DNA of 64,000 nt, from the NCBI GenBank assembly GCA_024236235.1, contig JACKKV010000001.1, positions 62,001 to 126,000 of the forward strand. The letters are read 5' to 3'. Position 1 is the stretch's first letter, and every line of letters starts with the position of its first letter. The position numbers and the translations under genes were made by a program. Below the pieces are notes generated by a model. It searched no databases. It was not told where the DNA came from and saw nothing but the letters and a program-made list of their open reading frames with translations. Shown here one piece after another: positions 28,184 to 36,267 of the stretch. This DNA is from Novosphingobium sp. (GTDB taxonomy: Bacteria > Pseudomonadota > Alphaproteobacteria > Sphingomonadales > Sphingomonadaceae).

Positions 28184-29394
28184 CAAAACTCCACCGGCCC
28201 GTCCAGCTCCTCCACCGTCCAGGGCAGGCCATGCTGGTTCAGCATCTCCATGAACGGATCGGGGTCCATCTGTTCGATGTTGAACACCCCGTCCCCTTCC
28301 CAGATGCGCTGCACCACCATGGCCGCGCCGATCATCGCGGGAACCCCGGTGGTGTAGCTGACCGCCTGATTGCCGGTTTCGGCATAGCACGCCTCATGAT
28401 CGCAGATATTCTTGATATAGAATGTCTTTTCCCCGGAACCGTCCAGCGCTTCACCAGTGGCGATGCAACCGATGTTGGTCTTGCCCCTGGTGGTCGCGCC
28501 AAGGCTGGCTGGTTCGGGCAGCACGGCTTTCAGGAATTGCAGCGGCACGATCTCCACCCCGTTGTACAGCACCGGATCAATCCGCGTCATGCCGACATTC
28601 TGCAACACGGTCAGATGCTTGATATATTCATCGCCAAAGGTCATCCAGAACCGCGCCCGTTCCATTTCGGGCACGAATTTGGCGAGGCTTTCCAGCTCCT
28701 CGTGATACATCATGTACATGTTCTTCGGGCCGACACCCTCGAAGTCGAACTCCACCTTCTTCGCCATGGCCGGCGTTTCGACGAAGCGGCCCCCTTCCCA
28801 GTGGCGCGCCGGCGCGGTGACTTCGCGGATGTTGATTTCCGGGTTGAAATTGGTGGCAAAGGCCTGGCCATGATCGCCGCCATTGCAATCGAGGATATCG
28901 AGCGTGCGGATCGTCTTCAGCCGGTGCTTCTTCAGCCACATGGTGAACACGCTGGTCACGCCCGGATCGAAGCCGGAACCGAGCAGCGCCATGATCCCCG
29001 CCTCCCGGAAACGATCATGATAGGCCCACTGCCACTTGTATTCGAACTTCGCTTCGTCCTTCGGTTCGTAATTGGCGGTGTCGAGATAATCGACGCCAGC
29101 CGCAAGGCAGGCATCCATGATGACCAGATCCTGATAAGGCAGCGCCAGATTGACCACAATGGTCGGCCTGATCCGTTCGATCAGCGCGATGGTGGCGGGC
29201 ACGTCTTCCGCGTCCAGCGCATAAGTGGCCACCTCCACGCCGGTGCGCTGCTTCACGCTTTCCGCAATCGCATCGCATTTGGCCTGCGTCCTGCTGGCAA
29301 GGTGAATGCTGCTGAAGATTTGGCTATTCATCGCCATCTTGTGGACAGCGACCGATCCGACACCACCCGCACCAATAACCAGAACCGTGCTCAT
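28183..29394 (-). CDS. Carboxynorspermidine/carboxyspermidine dehydrogenase (saccharopine dehydrogenase family)
   Basis: The enzyme reductively condenses putrescine (or diaminopropane) with L-aspartate beta-semialdehyde using NADPH to give carboxyspermidine. The 403-residue protein starts with the Rossmann motif VLVIGAGGVGSVAVHKMA. It continues with SRTQAKCDAI, NLALPYQDLVIMDACLAAGVDYLDTANYEP and LLGSGFDPGVTSVFTMW, all characteristic of the Lys9-like carboxynorspermidine synthase family. It is first in the polyamine operon and diverges from a dehydratase-like gene across 47 bases. Saccharopine dehydrogenase proper is less likely, because the decarboxylase partner is adjacent. Confidence 0.94.
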   Translation of the reverse strand: MSTVLVIGAGGVGSVAVHKMAMNSQIFSSIHLASRTQAKCDAIAESVKQRTGVEVATYALDAEDVPATIALIERIRPTIVVNLALPYQDLVIMDACLAAGVDYLDTANYEPKDEAKFEYKWQWAYHDRFREAGIMALLGSGFDPGVTSVFTMWLKKHRLKTIRTLDILDCNGGDHGQAFATNFNPEINIREVTAPARHWEGGRFVETPAMAKKVEFDFEGVGPKNMYMMYHEELESLAKFVPEMERARFWMTFGDEYIKHLTVLQNVGMTRIDPVLYNGVEIVPLQFLKAVLPEPASLGATTRGKTNIGCIATGEALDGSGEKTFYIKNICDHEACYAETGNQAVSYTTGVPAMIGAAMVVQRIWEGDGVFNIEQMDPDPFMEMLNQHGLPWTVEELDGPVEF

Positions 29395-29441
29395 GCGAGT
29401 CTCCTTTGGTCAAAGCGAAAGCGGGCATATAGGGCCGGATT

Positions 29442-30362
29442 ATGACAGCACAACAATTGCGCGAGCCAACAGGGGCCGGGGTGCGGCAGGCGATGGAGCG
29501 GGTCGCGGCGGTCCTGGCGCCGACGCCGCTGGTCTCCATCACGGTGAACGGGGTGCAGCTGTGGCTGAAGGACGAGACGGCACAGCCCATCCGCGCCTTC
29601 AAGATTCGCGGCGCATGGAACCGGATGAGCGCCATCCCGGCGGCAGAGCGGGCACGCGGCGTGGTCGCCCTGTCCAGCGGCAATCACGCGATGGGCGTGG
29701 CGTGGAGCGCGCGGCGGCTGGACATGCAGGCCAGGGTGCTGATGCCCCGTGACACGCCTTCGGCCAAGCTGGCGGCGGTAAGCGCGCTGGGCGCGGAGAT
29801 CATCCCCTATGACCGGCTGGGCGCCGATCGCGAGGCGATGGCAGCGCAACTGTGCCGCACTGGCGCCACGCTGGTCCATCCCTTTGCCGATCCCCGGGTG
29901 ATCGAAGGGCAAGGCACACTGGCGCTGGAAATCACTGCGCAATCGGGCCGCGCGCCCGACCGGATCATCGCGCCGTGTGGCGGCGGCGGGCTGCTTTCGG
30001 GCTGCGCGCTTGCCTGCCCGGACGCCGAACTGATCGCGGTTGAACCGGAGGGATGGGACGATGCGGCGCGCAGCCTGGCGGCGGGCCGCATCGTTCCGGT
30101 CGGGCCGAATCCGCCCCCGACCATTTGCGATGGCATCCAGACGCCCGCCATTTCCCCGCTGACCTTTACCGTCCTGCATCGCCACGGCGCGCGCGGCGTG
30201 AGTGTGACTGATGCCGAAGTGCGCGGGGCGCAGCTGCTGCTACGCGAACAGGTGGGCATCATCGCCGAGCCATCGGGTGCGGCCGGGCTGGCCGCCGTGC
30301 TGGCCGGGCGCGTGCCCGCCGATGGCCTGACGGCAATCGTGCTGACCGGTGGAAATGGCTGA
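29442..30362 (+). CDS. Threonine/serine dehydratase-like PLP enzyme
   Basis: A fold-II PLP enzyme related to catabolic threonine dehydratase and serine racemase. The 306-residue product has the PLP lysine in RAFKIRGAWNR (Lys54), the substrate loop SSGNHAMGVAWSA, the phosphate-binding glycine loop CGGGGLLSG and the C-terminal IVLTGGNG. It lacks the regulatory ACT domain of biosynthetic IlvA. It lies alone on the plus strand, divergent from the polyamine operon and followed by the MAPEG pair after 91 bases. The exact substrate (threonine, serine or another hydroxy-amino acid) is not determined. Confidence 0.88.
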   Translation: MTAQQLREPTGAGVRQAMERVAAVLAPTPLVSITVNGVQLWLKDETAQPIRAFKIRGAWNRMSAIPAAERARGVVALSSGNHAMGVAWSARRLDMQARVLMPRDTPSAKLAAVSALGAEIIPYDRLGADREAMAAQLCRTGATLVHPFADPRVIEGQGTLALEITAQSGRAPDRIIAPCGGGGLLSGCALACPDAELIAVEPEGWDDAARSLAAGRIVPVGPNPPPTICDGIQTPAISPLTFTVLHRHGARGVSVTDAEVRGAQLLLREQVGIIAEPSGAAGLAAVLAGRVPADGLTAIVLTGGNG

Positions 30363-30453
30363 AAAGAGCGCTTCACCGATCAGTTTCAGCGGCACTGGAC
30401 AAATCTCTGCCAGCACCGCACTCTGCACCTCATAATTAACGTGGGAGCAGGAC

Positions 30454-30903
30454 ATGCAATTACAAATGCTGGCGCCGGGCGCTGCCCTGGCGCTGTGGAC
30501 CCTGATCGTGCTGCTGTGGCTCACGATCGCGCGCTTCAGTGCCTTCGGCAAGGCCGGAATCGATGTCGCCAAGGCGCCGCCGGGCCTGCGCGGGGGCGAT
30601 ATCGAAGATCGCCTGCCCGCACCGGTTGCATGGAAGTCACATAATTACACACATCTGCTGGAACAGCCGACGATCTTCTACCCGATTGTTATCATCCTGG
30701 CGTTGGCCGGACCGATGGCGATGGATATCTGGCTGGCCTGGGCCTATGTCGCTATCCGCATTGTGCATTCCATATGGCAAAGCACGGTCAACCGTATCTC
30801 GGTGCGCGCCAATCTGTTCTTCCTCTCAACGCTGATTCTGCTCGTGCTGGCGGTGCGGGCGGTGATGATTACCATCAGCGCGGATATCGGAGGAATCGCA
30901 TGA
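30454..30903 (+). CDS. MAPEG-family membrane protein (first of tandem pair)
   Basis: MAPEG proteins are small four-helix membrane proteins, several of which are glutathione-dependent. The 149-residue product has hydrophobic helices at about residues 8-28, 70-88, 92-108 and 118-140. It carries the family-like segments KSHNYTHLLEQPTIFYP and WAYVAIRIVHSIWQSTVNRISVR. Its stop overlaps the start of the next gene as ATGA. The two proteins are clearly homologous but divergent, suggesting a hetero-oligomer. The substrate is unknown. Confidence 0.9.
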   Translation: MQLQMLAPGAALALWTLIVLLWLTIARFSAFGKAGIDVAKAPPGLRGGDIEDRLPAPVAWKSHNYTHLLEQPTIFYPIVIILALAGPMAMDIWLAWAYVAIRIVHSIWQSTVNRISVRANLFFLSTLILLVLAVRAVMITISADIGGIA

Positions 30904-31328
30904 TCAACATGGGCATATTGCAGCCGGTCACGGTGCTCGCGGGTTGGACCATGGTGATGTGGTGGTGGATGTATATCACCCGCATGCCAGCCATGAGCGG
31001 CCCGGGAGTCGATGTCGCCAAGGTGCGCGACGAAGGTCCGGGCGTGCTTAACGGCATGCTGCCACCCAGGGTTCAGTGGCCGGCGCATAATTACAATCAT
31101 CTGCACGAAGCACCGACTGTATTCTATGCCGTGGCGCTCCTGCTGGCGCTGGTCGGTGCGGGCGATGGTCTGGCAGCGCAGCTTGGCTGGGCCTATGCTG
31201 GCCTGCGCATCCTTCATTCGCTGCTTCAGGCGACGACTAACCCGATCATGATCCGCTTTGCGGTTTTCGCGCTGTCGAGCTTCGTACTGATGGCGCTGAT
31301 CGTGCTGGCGGCAATGGCGGTGTTCTGA
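30900..31328 (+). CDS. MAPEG-family membrane protein (second of tandem pair)
   Basis: A 142-residue paralogue of the preceding gene. The shared pattern is visible: PAHNYNHLHEAPTVFYAVALLLAL against KSHNYTHLLEQPTIFY, and GWAYAGLRILHSLLQATTNPIMIR against the corresponding helix of the first copy. The ATG at 30900 overlaps the first gene's TGA; a preceding GGAGG at good spacing supports it. Translational coupling implies equal amounts of both proteins. Confidence 0.9.
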   Translation: MINMGILQPVTVLAGWTMVMWWWMYITRMPAMSGPGVDVAKVRDEGPGVLNGMLPPRVQWPAHNYNHLHEAPTVFYAVALLLALVGAGDGLAAQLGWAYAGLRILHSLLQATTNPIMIRFAVFALSSFVLMALIVLAAMAVF

Positions 31329-31334
31329 ACCGCA

Positions 31335-31370
31335 ACGCTCCGCCGGACGCAATACTCGCCGGCGGAGCGT
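31335..31370. terminator. Perfect 12-bp inverted repeat after the MAPEG pair
   Basis: ACGCTCCGCCGG at 31335-31346 pairs perfectly with CCGGCGGAGCGT at 31359-31370 around a 12-base loop. It begins six bases after the second MAPEG stop. No T-tract follows, so it is a strong hairpin that would separate this unit from btaAB or stabilise the upstream mRNA rather than a textbook terminator. Confidence 0.6.
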
Positions 31371-31396
31371 GATTGACGCGAAATACTGCAACACGC

Positions 31397-31414
31397 CCGT
31401 CATGAAACTGACCT
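31397..31414 (+). promoter_or_regulatory. Pho-box-like element upstream of btaA
   Basis: CCGTCAT at 31397-31403 and CTGACCT at 31408-31414 are two heptamers separated by four bases, giving the 11-base period of a PhoB half-site pair (consensus CTGTCAT-N4-CTGTCAT). The matches are 6/7 and 5/7. It ends 31 bases before the btaA start, where a PhoB-activated promoter would be expected. Betaine-lipid synthesis is phosphate-starvation induced in characterised alphaproteobacteria, which raises the prior. Confidence 0.5.
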
Positions 31415-31445
31415 ATCGAAGCCCCTGAAACAGTGGTCCGGGGGC

Positions 31446-32666
31446 ATGATGGCCAGTCAGAATTCGCAGGTAATCAGCAAGGCCGTTCATCGCGAACACG
31501 CGCAGCCCAAGGCAAGGCTGCTGGACAAGGCCTTCGCCATGGCCTTTCGCGGGCTGGTCTATCCGCAGATCTGGGAAGACCCGGTGGTGGATATGCAGGC
31601 GCTGGATATCCAGCCTGACAGCCGGATCGTGACCATCGCCAGCGGCGGCTGCAACGTCCTGTCCTATCTCACGGCAAACCCCGCGCAGATCACGGCAGTG
31701 GATCTCAACACCGCGCATGTCGCGCTGAACAGGCTGAAGCTGGCGTCCGTGCGGCACCTGCCTGATTATGCGCATTTCCGCCGCTTCTTCGCGGAAGCCG
31801 ATTGTGCGGAAAATGTCACCGCCTATCATCACTATGTCGCGCCGCATCTGGACGAGGCTTCACGCCGCTACTGGGAGGGGCGCGACCTGACTGGCCGCCG
31901 CCGCATCGGCGGGTTTTCGCGCGGCATCTATCGCTACGGGCTGCTGGGGGGCTTCATTGGCGCGGCGCATCTGCTCGCCCGGCTCTATCGCATCGATCTG
32001 AAGGCCATGGTGGCCGCCCGGACGATGGAAGAACAGCGGCTGGTTTTCGAGGAAAAGCTCGCCCCGGTGTTCGATCGCCGCTTCATCCGCTGGCTGACCG
32101 ATCAGCCCGCCGCGCTGTTCGGCCTTGGCATCCCGCCGGCGCAGTATGCCGCACTGGCCGGGGATGAGCGAATGACGGCAGTGTTGCGCAAGCGGCTCGA
32201 ACGGCTCGCCTGCGGATTCGAAATCAAGGACAATTACTTCGCCTGGCAGGCCTTCTCGCGCGGTTATGGCAAGGCGCCAGATTGCCCGCTGCCGCCCTAT
32301 CTCCAGCAGGCCAATTACGAGACGGTGAGGGCGCGGGTCGACCGGATCGAGATCCGCCATACCAATGTCATCGACTATCTGCGCAACCAGGGCGCGGCGA
32401 AGCTGGATCGCTATATCCTGCTGGATGCGCAGGACTGGATGGAAGATCACACGCTGACTGCGCTGTGGACCGAGATCACCCGCACCGCCCGCCCCCATGC
32501 GCGCGTCCTGTTCCGCACCGCTGCCGAGCTCAGCCTCCTGCCCGGCCGGGTTCCTGACGCTATCCTTGCGCGCTGGGATTATTCGGAAGCGTATTCCCGC
32601 CAGCTGACGCAGGCCGACCGCTCATCCATATATGGCGGCGTCCATCTCTACACGCTCAAATCATGA
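31446..32666 (+). CDS. btaA: Diacylglycerol 3-amino-3-carboxypropyltransferase BtaA
   Basis: BtaA transfers the 3-amino-3-carboxypropyl group of S-adenosylmethionine to diacylglycerol, giving diacylglyceryl-homoserine, the first step to the betaine lipid DGTS. The 406-residue protein shows the family's LVYPQIWEDPVVDMQAL and the SAM-binding region IVTIASGGCNVLSYL...ITAVDLNTAHVALNRLKL. The C-terminal part contains HTNVIDYL and YILLDAQDWM. A second ATG lies one codon on. The btaB ATG overlaps the btaA stop. A Pho-box-like element is present upstream. I am confident of the family from the paired context and motifs. Confidence 0.93.
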   Translation: MMASQNSQVISKAVHREHAQPKARLLDKAFAMAFRGLVYPQIWEDPVVDMQALDIQPDSRIVTIASGGCNVLSYLTANPAQITAVDLNTAHVALNRLKLASVRHLPDYAHFRRFFAEADCAENVTAYHHYVAPHLDEASRRYWEGRDLTGRRRIGGFSRGIYRYGLLGGFIGAAHLLARLYRIDLKAMVAARTMEEQRLVFEEKLAPVFDRRFIRWLTDQPAALFGLGIPPAQYAALAGDERMTAVLRKRLERLACGFEIKDNYFAWQAFSRGYGKAPDCPLPPYLQQANYETVRARVDRIEIRHTNVIDYLRNQGAAKLDRYILLDAQDWMEDHTLTALWTEITRTARPHARVLFRTAAELSLLPGRVPDAILARWDYSEAYSRQLTQADRSSIYGGVHLYTLKS

Positions 32667-33319
32667 ACCACGCGGCATCCTCGCCGGATCATGGCGCGCT
32701 GATGGACTCCGTCTATCGCGGACAGCGCCATATCTACGACCTGACGCGAAAATATTTCCTGTTTGGGCGCGACCGGCTGATTGGCGATCTGGCTTGTTCG
32801 GACGGAGATAGCGTGCTGGAAATCGCGTGTGGCACCGGACGCAATCTTCACCGCATCAGGGCGCAATGGCCGGGGGTTGAGCTTTTAGGACTCGATATCT
32901 CGCAGGAAATGCTGAAGTCCGCGCAGCATCGGCTCGGAAATGATGCAGTGCTCGCCCAAGGCGATGCGACCTCCTTCGATGCGCAGGCGCTGTTCGGGCG
33001 CGCCAAGTTTGACCGCGTGGTGATTTCCTTTGCCCTGTCAATGATCCCGGACTGGAAGGCCGCGCTGGCGCAGGCGGCGCAACTGGTCGCGCCCGGCGGC
33101 GCGCTGCACATCGTCGACTTTGGCGATCTTCACGGCATACCCGGCCCGGCGCGCATGGCGCTGAATGGCTGGTTGAACCATTTCCACGTCACGCTTCGGC
33201 ACGAACTGCTGCAAACCGCCGCATCAGTTGCCCGGCAGTTTGGCTTGCGACATCGCGCACGGCGCGGGTTTCTGGGCTATTACACTCTGATCAGGCTGGA
33301 AAATCCGCCCTTGCGTTAA
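32663..33319 (+). CDS. btaB: Diacylglyceryl-N-trimethylhomoserine methyltransferase BtaB
   Basis: BtaB methylates the homoserine head group three times with SAM to make the betaine lipid. The 218-residue class I methyltransferase has motif I as VLEIACGTGRNLHRI, motif II as ELLGLDISQEML, and post-I to motif IV as DRVVISFALSMIPDW. It opens with MDSVYRGQRHIYDLTRKYFLFGRD, typical of BtaB-like enzymes that act on a membrane lipid. It is translationally coupled to btaA (ATGA overlap), so the two form one unit. It converges on trxB with 12 bases between the stops. Confidence 0.92.
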   Translation: MNHAASSPDHGALMDSVYRGQRHIYDLTRKYFLFGRDRLIGDLACSDGDSVLEIACGTGRNLHRIRAQWPGVELLGLDISQEMLKSAQHRLGNDAVLAQGDATSFDAQALFGRAKFDRVVISFALSMIPDWKAALAQAAQLVAPGGALHIVDFGDLHGIPGPARMALNGWLNHFHVTLRHELLQTAASVARQFGLRHRARRGFLGYYTLIRLENPPLR

Positions 33320-33331
33320 GCCGGCCGCCGG

Positions 33332-34303
33332 TCAGGCATGGACGCCTGCCTTCGTTCCGGCAAATTCCCGCGCGGCAAGAAAACGCTCTGCATCCAGCGC
33401 CGCCATGCAGCCCGTTCCTGCCGCCGTCACCGCCTGGCGATAGGTCTGATCCATGACGTCGCCGCAGGCAAAGACGCCGGGGATCGCCGTCTTAGGGGTG
33501 CCGGGTTCGACCACCAGATAGCCCCCTGCATCCGTTTCCAGCTTGCCCTTGAACAATTCGGTCGAGGGCGCATGGCCGATCGCCACGAATGCGCCGTCCA
33601 CCTCCAGCCTGGACAGTTCGCCAGTCACAGTGTCGCGCAGCGCGAGATACGCAAGGGTTCCGTTTTCGCCCGCCACGAAAGCATCGACCGACTTGTTCCA
33701 CAGCGGGGTGATCTTTTCATTGGCGAACAGCCGATCCTGCAAAATCTTCTCGCTGCGCAATTCATCGCGCCGGTGAATCAGCGTCACATCATCGGAGTGA
33801 TTGGTGAGGTAAAGCGCTTCTTCAACCGCGGTATTGCCGCCGCCGATCACCGCTACCTTCTTGCCGCGATAGAAGAAACCGTCGCAGGTGGCGCAGGCGG
33901 AAACCCCCTTGCCTGACAACTCCTGCTCGCCCGGCACGCCCAGCCATTTGGCCTGCGCGCCCGTAGCGATCACCAGCACATCGCCGACATATTCATCGCC
34001 GCTGTCGCCGGTTGCGCGAAAGGGCGAACCATTGGCCAGATCGACATCGACGATCGTGTCCCACATCATGCGCGTGCCGACATGTTCCGCCTGCGCCTGC
34101 ATTTCCTGCATCAGCCACGGGCCCTGGATCACATCGCGAAAACCGGGATAATTTTCGACATCCGTGGTGATGGTAAGCTGGCCCCCCGGCTGAAGCCCCT
34201 GCACCACGATCGGCTGCATTCCGGCGCGCGCACCATAAATTGCGGCAGACAGACCCGCTGGGCCTGAACCGATAATCAGCATCCGTGTCGCGTGAGTCGT
34301 CAT
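33332..34303 (-). CDS. trxB: Thioredoxin-disulfide reductase
   Basis: This NADPH-dependent flavoenzyme keeps thioredoxin reduced. The product is 323 residues. The FAD-binding motif is IIGSGPAGLSAAIYGARAG, the redox-active pair lies in SACATCDGFFYRG (CxxC), the NADPH fold is VIGGGNTAVEEALYL, and the C-terminal FAD motif is GVFACGDVMDQTYRQAVTAAGTG. Two consecutive ATG codons occur. The second, at 34303, is spaced five bases from GGAGG and is preferred over 34306. It diverges from the hydrolase gene on the plus strand. Confidence 0.96.
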   Translation of the reverse strand: MTTHATRMLIIGSGPAGLSAAIYGARAGMQPIVVQGLQPGGQLTITTDVENYPGFRDVIQGPWLMQEMQAQAEHVGTRMMWDTIVDVDLANGSPFRATGDSGDEYVGDVLVIATGAQAKWLGVPGEQELSGKGVSACATCDGFFYRGKKVAVIGGGNTAVEEALYLTNHSDDVTLIHRRDELRSEKILQDRLFANEKITPLWNKSVDAFVAGENGTLAYLALRDTVTGELSRLEVDGAFVAIGHAPSTELFKGKLETDAGGYLVVEPGTPKTAIPGVFACGDVMDQTYRQAVTAAGTGCMAALDAERFLAAREFAGTKAGVHA

Positions 34304-34396
34304 CATGTCCTCCGAACGGAGGCGAGATAGGCCCTGTCTGCCGACTTGGCCAGATTTCTGCGCAAGCTTTCCCGAATTTCGTTCAATCTGTTGACG

Positions 34397-35296
34397 ATGG
34401 GCACCAATGCTGCGCAATTCCCGCACATGATCGATACCGGCCCCACTTCTCACAGCTTCTTTTCGCAGCGCCTCCGGCTCCACTATGTCGACTGGGGCAA
34501 TCCCGATGCACCGCCGCTGATCCTGCAGCACGGCGGACGCGATCATTGCCGCAGCTGGGATTGGGTGGCCGAGGAACTGCGCAAGGACTGGCATGTGATC
34601 TGCCCCGATCTGCGCGGACATGGCGACAGCGCCTGGGTGTCCGACGGGGATTACGATCTGAACGCCTATGTCTATGACTTCGCTCAGCTGATCGAGGCGC
34701 TGGGGTTTAGCGAGGTGAGCGTCATCGCGCATTCGCTCGGCGGGAACATCGCCACCCGCTATGCCGGACTGTACCCGGACAAGGTCCGGCGTTTCGTCAA
34801 CATCGAAGGTCTGGGCTTTTCAGCCAAGCGAACCAGGACCGAACCGGGGCGCAGTTTCGACGAGCGGTTCCGCAACTGGATCGAGGATACGCGCAAGGCT
34901 GCTGGCCGGCTGCCGCGGCGCTACTCCAGCCTGCGCGAAGCCTATGAGCGGATGAAGGGCGAAAACCGCCATCTGACCGATGAACAGGCCCGCCACCTGA
35001 CCATTCATGGCGCCAGCCGCAACGAAGACGGCACCTGGAGCTGGAAGTTCGACCCCTATCTCCATGTCTGGACATTCAACGAACTGCCCATGGAAGAAAT
35101 CATGCGCCTGTGGGAAAGGATCACCTGCCCCACTCTGCTGCTGTGGGGCAAGGACAGCTTCTTCTCCAGCCCCGCCGATGACGGACGCGCCGATCATTTC
35201 CAGGATGCGCGGGTGATCGAATATGAAAACGCCGGACACTGGTTGCACCATGACCAGTTCGAGCGGTTCATGGCCGACGTAAAAGCGTTTCTCTAG
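34397..35296 (+). CDS. Alpha/beta-hydrolase
   Basis: An alpha/beta-fold hydrolase of about 299 residues with unknown substrate. The oxyanion region is LILQHGGRDHCRSWDW, the nucleophile elbow is VIAHSLGGNIATRY, the acid lies in LLWGKDSFFS and the catalytic histidine in YENAGHWLHHDQ. In-frame starts exist at 34346 (TTG), 34397 and 34427; none has a strong ribosome site. The two downstream ones give the usual length. Its stop shares the palindrome CTAG with the stop of the convergent phosphatase gene. Confidence 0.85.
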   Translation: MGTNAAQFPHMIDTGPTSHSFFSQRLRLHYVDWGNPDAPPLILQHGGRDHCRSWDWVAEELRKDWHVICPDLRGHGDSAWVSDGDYDLNAYVYDFAQLIEALGFSEVSVIAHSLGGNIATRYAGLYPDKVRRFVNIEGLGFSAKRTRTEPGRSFDERFRNWIEDTRKAAGRLPRRYSSLREAYERMKGENRHLTDEQARHLTIHGASRNEDGTWSWKFDPYLHVWTFNELPMEEIMRLWERITCPTLLLWGKDSFFSSPADDGRADHFQDARVIEYENAGHWLHHDQFERFMADVKAFL

Positions 35297-36072
35297 GCGG
35301 CGACGTAGCGGGCTTTCAAGGCATCGCGGCGCGCCGGATCGACGCCCAGCTGTTCTTCGGCAAAACGGTCAATCGAACCGAAGCGTTCGTCGATCGCGGC
35401 AAAGGCGTTTTCGAGATATTCGGGCGCCACGCTCATGATGACGCGCATGGCGCCCTCGCTCATTTCGCCATACCGTTCCCGAATGGATGGGGCGCCCGCT
35501 GCAATGCGCGCGTCCTGGTCACCAACGCTGTTGGTCAGCAGGTAATCTTCCATCACATCGTCGGAATGCAGCCCGACCAGCCGGTGAAACACCGCCACCG
35601 CCATGCCTGTGCGATCCTTGCCCGCGAGGCAATGGACGAGGCTCGCGCCGTCGCGGTTGGCCAGTGCATCAAGGTAGATCCGCATGACCCCGACCAGGCT
35701 GCGGCGAAAGGGAAACTCGCGGTACAACTCGGCCATGGCCGCGCGCATGCCTGCCGCGTCCAGTCCTGCCAGCTCCGCCTGAAGATGCGGTGGCAATTGC
35801 CCGGTCTCGCCATCGTGGAACAGTACGTCAGCCGCGAAATTTTCGGGGCGCGGGCACGGAAAGCGCCGGCGTTCCTCGTCCCCGCGAAAATCGATCACTG
35901 TGGCAAGGCCAAGCGATCCGATCTTCGCCAGATCTTCGCCCGTCGCGCCGGCATGCTGCGCCGACCGGTAGAGCAGACCACCCCGCAGTCTTCCGCCGCC
36001 GACGATCGGATAATCGCCGTAGTCGCGGAAATTGTGAACTTTTTGAAGCGGGAGGACGCGGCCGGAAGTCAT
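35293..36072 (-). CDS. Tyrosine-protein phosphatase (Y_phosphatase3 family)
   Basis: A 259-residue phosphatase of the bacterial family with signature HCLAGKDRTG, a CX5R P-loop with Cys148 and Arg154. The N-terminal HNFRDYGDYP and RGGLLYRSAQ and the internal IDFRGDEER are also typical. The ATG at 36072 places NFRD near the start, as in homologues; the upstream open frame to 36150 is unsupported. Relatives act on phosphotyrosine or phosphoinositides, and the physiological substrate here is unknown. It converges on the alpha/beta-hydrolase with a four-base overlap of stops. Confidence 0.88.
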   Translation of the reverse strand: MTSGRVLPLQKVHNFRDYGDYPIVGGGRLRGGLLYRSAQHAGATGEDLAKIGSLGLATVIDFRGDEERRRFPCPRPENFAADVLFHDGETGQLPPHLQAELAGLDAAGMRAAMAELYREFPFRRSLVGVMRIYLDALANRDGASLVHCLAGKDRTGMAVAVFHRLVGLHSDDVMEDYLLTNSVGDQDARIAAGAPSIRERYGEMSEGAMRVIMSVAPEYLENAFAAIDERFGSIDRFAEEQLGVDPARRDALKARYVAA

Positions 36073-36267
36073 GGCAGGGCGCTTGCCACCGGTCCGCCGC
36101 TCGCGCAACCCCAAAGCCGTTTGGTTCTGCTGACTTTGGCGCACCGGCATCGATGAATTCCTCGAAGCGTCATGGTTAGTAGTTTCTCGTACATCCGGCT
36201 GCGTCCCGCATTTAACCTTACCGTGCCTAGAAGATCAGGGTTAACGCCGCAGGGCAGGGAGGACGCG

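Noticed and set aside
28183..29394. Lysine-pathway saccharopine dehydrogenase
   Set aside because: The coupled decarboxylase partner and the sequence motifs fit carboxy(nor)spermidine synthesis better.
27143..29445. Two long plus-strand frames opposite the carboxyspermidine genes
   Set aside because: Both mirror the wobble pattern of the real minus-strand genes and contain no motif.
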